Below, in pieces: positions 1-3,020 of a stretch of 5,602 nt of DNA. Source of the stretch: Clostridiales bacterium (lineage in GTDB: Bacteria; Bacillota_A; Clostridia; Christensenellales; CAG-917); contig JAITEJ010000107.1 of assembly GCA_031282095.1 (NCBI GenBank), positions 1 to 5,602 of the forward strand. Reading direction: 5' to 3'. Below the pieces are notes generated by a model. It was not told where the DNA came from. It was given only the letters and a program-made list of their open reading frames with translations, and made no database searches. Position 1 is the stretch's first letter. Each line of letters starts with the position of its first letter. The position numbers were made by a program, and so were the translations under genes.

Positions 1-196
1 CCTCGTTGTATCGAATCAGTTCTTTTTCCTTAGAAGTGCGCGGCGAGCGCCCGACGCCCGATAAATATATCGCCTCCAAAAGATTAGTTTTGCCGCTGGC
101 GTTTTTTCCCGCCAACACATTCAGCCCGCTAGAAAACTCTACGACTTGTTCGCCGTAGTTACGGAAATTTTTAAGCTTAACCGTTTTAATTCGCAT
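1..196 (-). CDS. recF: RecF, DNA gap-repair ATPase (N-terminal 65 codons; gene runs off the left edge)
   Basis: RecF is an SMC-like ABC-type ATPase that binds single-strand/double-strand DNA junctions and, with RecO and RecR, helps load RecA at gaps. The visible residues begin MRIKTVKLKNFRNY, the typical RecF start of a beta-strand followed by FRNY. The Walker A motif GKNASGKT is at residues 30-37, followed by NLLEAIY (38-44) and GRSPRTSKEKELIR (49-62), all in the expected order and spacing. The ATG at 196 is the only plausible start: the frame has a TGA a few codons upstream and no other ATG between. There is no Shine-Dalgarno before it, and the promoter -10 box lies only 7 nt upstream. The gene is divergent from gyrB, whereas many bacteria have recF collinear and upstream of gyrB. 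The Walker B and signature regions are outside the window, so integrity cannot be judged. Assignment to RecF rather than another SMC-like ATPase is supported by the start and by the gyrB neighbour. Confidence 0.93.
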   Translation of the reverse strand, partial: MRIKTVKLKNFRNYGEQVVEFSSGLNVLAGKNASGKTNLLEAIYLSGVGRSPRTSKEKELIRYNE

Positions 197-203
197 TATC
201 TGT

Positions 204-233
204 ATTATATCATGCCATGCGGGTTCGCGTCAA
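204..233 (-). promoter_or_regulatory. recF promoter, extended -10 type
   Basis: Read on the minus strand there is TTGACG (233-228), an 18-nt spacer, and a perfect TATAAT (209-204) preceded by TG plus one base (212-210), the extended -10 form. Only ACAGATA separates the -10 box from the recF ATG, so transcription is expected to start at about 196-198, giving a leader of 0 to 2 nt. The match to the housekeeping sigma consensus is strong: 5 of 6 bases at -35 and 6 of 6 at -10. Confidence 0.75.
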
Positions 234-248
234 TTGCCGTGATGAATC

Positions 249-334
249 AATACGGCGTTTTTGTTGACCGAATACGCATTAAGGAATAACAAGGCGAATT
301 CCGGCGAGCCAAAAAGCGAAATAGACGCCGTATT
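249..334. repeat. 10-bp perfect inverted repeat, 66 bp apart, between recF and gyrB promoters
   Basis: AATACGGCGT at 249-258 is exactly complementary to ACGCCGTATT at 325-334. The inner 66 bp show only a weak further pairing (TTGTT 261-265 with AACAA 288-292) and no coding signal. No clean target-site duplication abuts the outer ends. It could be a paired protein-binding site, a cruciform-forming element, or the remnant of a very small mobile element. It lies upstream of both divergent promoters and is not inside a gene. Confidence 0.45.
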
Positions 335-355
335 ATGAGCTTCCGGTTTATTTAT

Positions 356-387
356 TTACGTCGTAACGTACACAACGAATGACGTAA
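356..387. promoter_or_regulatory. Possible operator upstream of gyrB promoter: inverted TTACGTC/GACGTAA with three ACGT cores
   Basis: TTACGTC at 356-362 and GACGTAA at 381-387 form a perfect 7-bp inverted repeat. A further ACGT lies between them, so ACGT cores begin at 358, 366 and 382, spaced 8 and 16 bp. The group ends about 21 to 26 bp before the -35 boxes of gyrB, a usual place for a regulator. The binding protein cannot be named, and short inverted repeats also occur by chance. Confidence 0.3.
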
Positions 388-408
388 TTCGAAAGAGGAC
401 ATAAACGC

Positions 409-442
409 TTTACTTGACAGCGTTTTTTTGTTATAATAACAT
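409..442 (+). promoter_or_regulatory. gyrB promoter region, two overlapping sigma-70-type matches
   Basis: Two promoters of 17-bp spacing overlap with a 5-bp offset. One pairs TTTACT (409-414) with a perfect TATAAT (432-437). The other pairs a perfect TTGACA (414-419) with TAACAT (437-442). The perfect -35 and perfect -10 are only 12 bp apart, so they cannot serve the same promoter. Expected start points are about 444 and 449, giving a gyrB leader of roughly 345-350 nt. A supercoiling-sensitive promoter would be usual for gyrase, but nothing here proves that. Confidence 0.6.
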
Positions 443-448
443 AAATAG

Positions 449-460
449 TATATTAATATA
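449..460. promoter_or_regulatory. 12-bp AT-only palindrome at the predicted gyrB start point
   Basis: TATATTAATATA reads the same on both strands and begins at or just after the predicted start points. It could be an operator, a melting-prone start region, or chance in an AT-rich stretch. Confidence 0.25.
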
Positions 461-463
461 TTC

Positions 464-486
464 TGCGTGCGCTCGCGCGTATTTTT
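464..486 (+). terminator. Terminator-like hairpin early in the gyrB leader (possible attenuator)
   Basis: Positions 464-470 pair with 475-481 around the loop GCTC, giving a 7-bp GC-rich stem that includes two G-U pairs. Five T residues follow directly at 482-486. It lies only about 15-40 nt into the predicted transcript and before the upstream ORF, so if it works it would act as a leader attenuator and not as the end of an upstream gene. The short stem and short T run make it a weak to moderate candidate. Confidence 0.3.
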
Positions 487-499
487 ATAGAGGTTTGAA

Positions 500-520
500 A
501 TGATAATGCGCGATATGTGA
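500..520 (+). CDS. Possible six-codon leader peptide (MIMRDM) upstream of gyrB
   Basis: The ATG at 500 is preceded by AGAGG (489-493) with a 6-nt gap, a good Shine-Dalgarno arrangement, and reads M-I-M-R-D-M before TGA at 518-520. Two more in-frame ATGs lie within it. The last codons form one arm of the helix 505-512/532-540, so a translating ribosome would open that helix, as in leader-peptide attenuation. The peptide contains three Met codons out of six. Nothing is known of a product. The good ribosome-binding site is the main reason to list it, and chance remains likely for so short an ORF. Confidence 0.25.
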   Translation: MIMRDM

Positions 521-641
521 AAAGGACTGTACGCGCCATTCGCGTCCGGAAACAGGCAATTACGAACGAACGGGCGCGCAAAGCGGCGATGTGAGCCCGT
601 ATCATTAACGGCGCCGCTTGATTAGCTCATATGCCGCCCGT
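505..641 (+). promoter_or_regulatory. Set of mutually exclusive RNA helices in the gyrB leader
   Basis: Helix A pairs AATGCGCG (505-512) with 532-540, leaving one bulged C. Helix B pairs CGCGCC (532-537) with GGCGCG (573-578). Helix C pairs ACGGGCG (570-576) with CGCCCGT (635-641). Helix B cannot coexist with A or C. Inside C, ATGTGAGC (589-596) pairs with GCTCATAT (625-632) with one G-U pair, extended by GC pairs on the far side of a bulged G588, and it is capped by CCGT/ACGG (597-600/608-611). AAGCGGCG (581-588) with CGCCGCTT (612-619) is a further alternative. The layout resembles an attenuation switch, but GC-rich sequence makes short helices easy, so function is inferred. Confidence 0.35.
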
Positions 642-748
642 ATTCACCTTTGCGCCTTCGGTCGCCGCGGAGCGGGTCCAAGAAGGAAATCCCGGATAAA
701 AACAACAAACGTTCCCATTTCGAACGGACGAAATTCGGTTCTCGGGGG

Positions 749-763
749 TTAAACGTTTAAACG
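749..763. promoter_or_regulatory. Two interleaved palindromes upstream of gyrB
   Basis: TTAAACGTTTAA (749-760) is a perfect 12-bp palindrome. CGTTTAAACG (754-763), a perfect 10-bp palindrome, overlaps it. They lie 31-45 bp before the gyrB ATG, downstream of the predicted promoter. They may be a repressor roadblock, a protein-binding site, or an RNA element. Confidence 0.3.
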
Positions 764-765
764 AT

Positions 766-787
766 TCGGCAAGCGCCGAGCAAGGAA
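766..787 (+). promoter_or_regulatory. gyrB Shine-Dalgarno with adjacent hairpin
   Basis: The ribosome-binding site AAGGAA (782-787) lies 6-7 nt before the ATG at 794. A perfect 5-bp hairpin, TCGGC, loop AAGC, GCCGA (766-779), ends just upstream of it. The distal arm can instead pair as CCGAG (776-780) with CTCGG (741-745). The same arrangement is seen before gyrA. Confidence 0.6.
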
Positions 788-793
788 AATTGT

Positions 794-2719
794 ATGGAAG
801 AAGTAAAGCACAGTTATAACGAGCAAGACATTCAAATCTTGGAGGGGTTGGATCCCGTCAGAAAGCGTCCCGGAATGTATATAGGGTCAACCGATTCGCG
901 CGGGCTTCATCATTTGGTCACCGAGGTCGTCGACAATTCGATTGACGAGGCGCTGGCGGGCTTTTGCACCGAGATCAAAACGGAGATTTTAAAGGACGGC
1001 TCAATACGCGTAGCGGATAACGGGCGCGGCATCCCTACCGGCATTATCGAGAAAGAGGGCAAGTCGGCGGTGGAGGTCGTGCTTACCAAGCTACATGCCG
1101 GCGGTAAGTTCGGCAACGGCGGCTACAAGATCTCCGGCGGTTTGCACGGCGTGGGCGTGTCCTGCGTCAACGCTCTTTCGGAATGGTTGGACGTCGAGGT
1201 TAAACAAAACGGTCGTATATATAAAATGACGTTTAACAGGGGCGTAGCTCAAAAGCCTCTTGCGATAGTCGGCGAATGCGGCAATGAAACGGGCACGGTC
1301 GTGACTTTTTATCCCGATTATGACGAGATTTTCGAAAAAAATGAATTTAGTTACGACATTCTTAAAACGCGGCTTCGCGAGCTTGCCTATTTGAACAAAG
1401 GGCTTGCGATTTCTCTTGCCGACCGCCGCGAGGGCTGCGAACGCGATGAGTTGTTTCTTTACGAAGGCGGAATAGTCCAGTTTGTGGAAAATCTGAATAA
1501 AGGGAAAGAAAAAGTTTTTACGGAAATCGTTTACATTCGGACGCCTTTTACCGACAACGGCGGCAGAGAGGGCGAAGCGGAGATCGCGATACAATATAAC
1601 GACACATACAACGAGACCGTGCTTACCTATGCGAATAATATCAACACCGAAGAGGGCGGCGCGCATTTGGACGGGTTTAAGGCCGCTCTTACAAAGGTTA
1701 TAAACGACTACGGCACTCAGTCCAACATTCTGAAGAACGGCGACAAGCTGTCCGGCGAGGACGTCCGCGAGGGCATAACCGCCGTCATCAGCGTAAAGCT
1801 TCAGGAGCCGCAGTTCGAGGGGCAGACCAAGACCAAATTAGGTAACAGCGAGATGCGCGCGATCGTGTCTAAAGTCGTTCAAGACGGCTTAGGCACCTAT
1901 CTTGAAGAACATCCCAAGGAAGCGCGCGATCTTATTTTAAAGAGCATTATGGCGCAAAAGGCGCGCGACGCGGCGCGTAAGGCGAGAGAGCTTGCCCGTA
2001 AGAGCGTGTTGGAGTCCACTACGCTGCCCGGAAAACTGTCCGATTGCTCCGATAAGGATCCCACCGTCTGCGAAATCTATCTTGTGGAGGGCGATTCCGC
2101 GGGCGGCACCGCCAAACAGGGACGCGACAGACGTTTTCAGGCAATTTTGCCTTTGCGCGGTAAAATCCTCAACGTGGAAAAGGCGCGTCTGCATAAAGTG
2201 TTAGAAAATGCGGAAATACAAGCTATGATAACGGCGTTCGGATGCGGCATAAACGCCGGTTTTGACGCGGCGCGTCTGAGATACAACCGCATAATTTGTA
2301 TGACCGACGCGGACGTGGACGGCAGTCATATCAGGATACTGCTGCTGACGTTTTTTTTCCGTTTCATGCCCAAGCTTATCGAGGAGGGTCACGTCTATAT
2401 CGCACAGCCGCCTCTTTATAAAGTGTCAAAGGGTAAGTCCGATAAATATTTCTATACGGACGAGGCGTTAAACGCCTATCTTGAGGAAGCCGGAAGAAAG
2501 GGCGTAGACGTACAGCGTTATAAAGGCTTGGGCGAAATGAACGCCGATCAGCTTTGGGAAACTACTATGAACCCCGAAACGCGCACGTTGTTGCAGGTAT
2601 CCATGGAGGACGCTATAGCCGCCGACGAGATCTTCACGTTGCTTATGGGAGAACAGCCGGAATTGAGACGCGCGTTTATAGAAGAGAACGCTACCCTCGT
2701 CGAAGAGTTAGACGTTTAA
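794..2719 (+). CDS. gyrB: DNA gyrase subunit B (ATPase and Toprim subunit), complete
   Basis: GyrB is the ATP-hydrolysing subunit of the cytoplasmic A2B2 gyrase, which introduces negative supercoils. The GHKL ATPase domain covers about residues 1-225: catalytic E44 and Mg-binding N48 lie in [11 protein letters not shown]75 in DNGRGIP, and the ATP lid motif GGLHGVG is at 115-121. The transducer domain follows, with switch lysine K346 in QTKTKL. The Toprim domain has E432 in EGDSAGG, D505/D507/D509 in DADVDGSH, and [12 protein letters not shown], and the C-terminal tail contains [10 protein letters not shown]. At 641 residues it matches the short Gram-positive type and lacks the proteobacterial insert. 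The start is fixed by AAGGAA before the ATG and an in-frame TAA at 758-760. Residue Q138 aligns with E. coli R136, an aminocoumarin contact. gyrA follows after 301 nt. A ParE identity is possible but less likely beside gyrA and recF. Confidence 0.98.
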   Translation: MEEVKHSYNEQDIQILEGLDPVRKRPGMYIGSTDSRGLHHLVTEVVDNSIDEALAGFCTEIKTEILKDGSIRVADNGRGIPTGIIEKEGKSAVEVVLTKLHAGGKFGNGGYKISGGLHGVGVSCVNALSEWLDVEVKQNGRIYKMTFNRGVAQKPLAIVGECGNETGTVVTFYPDYDEIFEKNEFSYDILKTRLRELAYLNKGLAISLADRREGCERDELFLYEGGIVQFVENLNKGKEKVFTEIVYIRTPFTDNGGREGEAEIAIQYNDTYNETVLTYANNINTEEGGAHLDGFKAALTKVINDYGTQSNILKNGDKLSGEDVREGITAVISVKLQEPQFEGQTKTKLGNSEMRAIVSKVVQDGLGTYLEEHPKEARDLILKSIMAQKARDAARKARELARKSVLESTTLPGKLSDCSDKDPTVCEIYLVEGDSAGGTAKQGRDRRFQAILPLRGKILNVEKARLHKVLENAEIQAMITAFGCGINAGFDAARLRYNRIICMTDADVDGSHIRILLLTFFFRFMPKLIEEGHVYIAQPPLYKVSKGKSDKYFYTDEALNAYLEEAGRKGVDVQRYKGLGEMNADQLWETTMNPETRTLLQVSMEDAIAADEIFTLLMGEQPELRRAFIEENATLVEELDV

Positions 2720-2850
2720 GCCGTTTCACGCACGGATTTATTCGAAAAACGATTTATTCGGCGAAGCGCGGTTGCAGAAAAAAAATTCGCTTTCATCTGA
2801 GAATCAGACGCTTAAGCCGTTTGCACGGAATCGGTTTATCCGAAAAAACG
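2711..2850. repeat. Imperfect direct duplication including the 3' end of gyrB
   Basis: GACGTTTAAGCCGTTT (2711-2726), which contains the gyrB stop codon, recurs 96 bp downstream as GACGCTTAAGCCGTTT (2807-2822), with 15 of 16 bases the same. Similarity continues with small gaps: GCACGGA, then TTTATTCGAAAAA (from about 2730) in the first copy and GCACGGAATCGG, then TTTATCCGAAAAAA in the second. The second copy looks like a decayed duplication of the gene end. No canonical terminator with a T run is visible in this stretch, so transcription may continue towards gyrA. Confidence 0.5.
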
Positions 2851-2854
2851 CGGT

Positions 2855-2883
2855 TTGGGAATATAAAGCGGTTTAAATATATA
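2855..2883 (+). promoter_or_regulatory. Weak candidate gyrA promoter
   Basis: TTGGGA (2855-2860) and TATATA (2878-2883) are spaced 17 bp, each matching 4 of 6 consensus bases. TATAAA occurs at 2880-2885 as an alternative -10. The stretch is the most AT-rich of the gyrB-gyrA gap. If used, it would give a gyrA leader of about 130 nt. Read-through from gyrB is equally possible. Confidence 0.2.
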
Positions 2884-2916
2884 AAAAAGTTATGTCATAT
2901 ACGGATTATGCTTTAA

Positions 2917-2998
2917 CCGTGCGCTTTCGGAATGAAACCGAGAAGGCGCGCGGGGGTTGATTGAATAATACGGAGTGACTCGGAGAAATTTGCGCGCC
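2917..2998 (+). promoter_or_regulatory. Competing helices in the gyrA leader
   Basis: GTGCGC (2919-2924) pairs with GCGCGC (2946-2951), continued inward by TT/AA and TCGG/CCGA around the 7-nt loop AATGAAA, with two bulged G residues. C2917-C2918 add two outer pairs with G2952-G2953. This gives a stem of about 14 bp with no T run after it, so it is not a typical terminator. The distal arm GGCGCGC (2945-2951) is also perfectly complementary to GCGCGCC (2992-2998). That pairing would break both the first stem and the hairpin beside the gyrA Shine-Dalgarno. Such an arrangement could expose or hide the ribosome-binding region. This is inference from pairing only. Confidence 0.35.
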
Positions 2999-3013
2999 GA
3001 AAGGCGTATAAGG
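2994..3013 (+). promoter_or_regulatory. gyrA Shine-Dalgarno with adjacent GAAA-capped hairpin
   Basis: CGCC (2995-2998), the tetraloop GAAA (2999-3002) and GGCG (3003-3006) form a compact hairpin, with a possible closing G-U pair at 2994/3007. The Shine-Dalgarno AAGG (3010-3013) begins 2-3 nt later and is 7 nt from the ATG at 3021. The layout parallels that before gyrB. Confidence 0.55.
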
Positions 3014-3020
3014 CATTATT

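Larger units (their letters stand above)
444..793 (+). other. Long structured 5' leader of gyrB
   Basis: About 350 nt separate the predicted start points from the gyrB ATG, and no long ORF fills them. The segment holds, in order: a 12-bp palindrome (449-460), a terminator-like hairpin (464-486), a six-codon upstream ORF (500-520), competing helices (505-641), and a hairpin at 673-694 (CGGGTCC, loop AAGAA, GGA, a 3-nt bulge, CCCG). A hairpin of ATTTCG (717-722) with CGAAAT (729-734) around a 6-nt loop follows, then a double palindrome (749-763) and a hairpin beside the Shine-Dalgarno (766-779). I do not recognise it as a known riboswitch, T-box, tmRNA, SRP RNA or RNase P RNA. The density of pairings fits a regulatory leader, but no conservation data are available. 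Confidence 0.45.

Noticed and set aside
414..437. TTGACA and TATAAT taken as one promoter
   Set aside because: The spacer is only 12 bp, too short for the housekeeping RNA polymerase; each box was assigned to a separate 17-bp promoter.
631..699. 22-codon plus-strand ORF starting ATG-CCG-CCC in the gyrB leader
   Set aside because: There is no Shine-Dalgarno before the ATG, which lies inside a predicted helix, and the peptide is not recognised.
197..793. Replication origin (DnaA boxes) next to recF/gyrB
   Set aside because: No TTATNCACA-like sequence was found on either strand of this region.
1091..1666. Minus-strand open frame of 191 codons
   Set aside because: Lies wholly antisense to the conserved gyrB ATPase and transducer coding region, with no recognisable domain. 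It is a by-product of gyrB codon use.
2351..2358. Run of eight T within gyrB as a possible frameshift site
   Set aside because: It encodes the conserved LLLTFFFR segment and the frame continues normally; no shifted product is indicated.
2757..2790. GCGAA/TTCGC pairing with an A run after gyrB as a terminator
   Set aside because: The 5-bp stem encloses a 20-nt loop, and no T run follows on the plus strand.
2554..2916. Plus-strand open frame of 120 codons spanning the gyrB end and the gap
   Set aside because: It overlaps the conserved end of gyrB in another frame, is very Arg-rich, and its gap part is the imperfect duplication. No ribosome-binding site or family match was seen.
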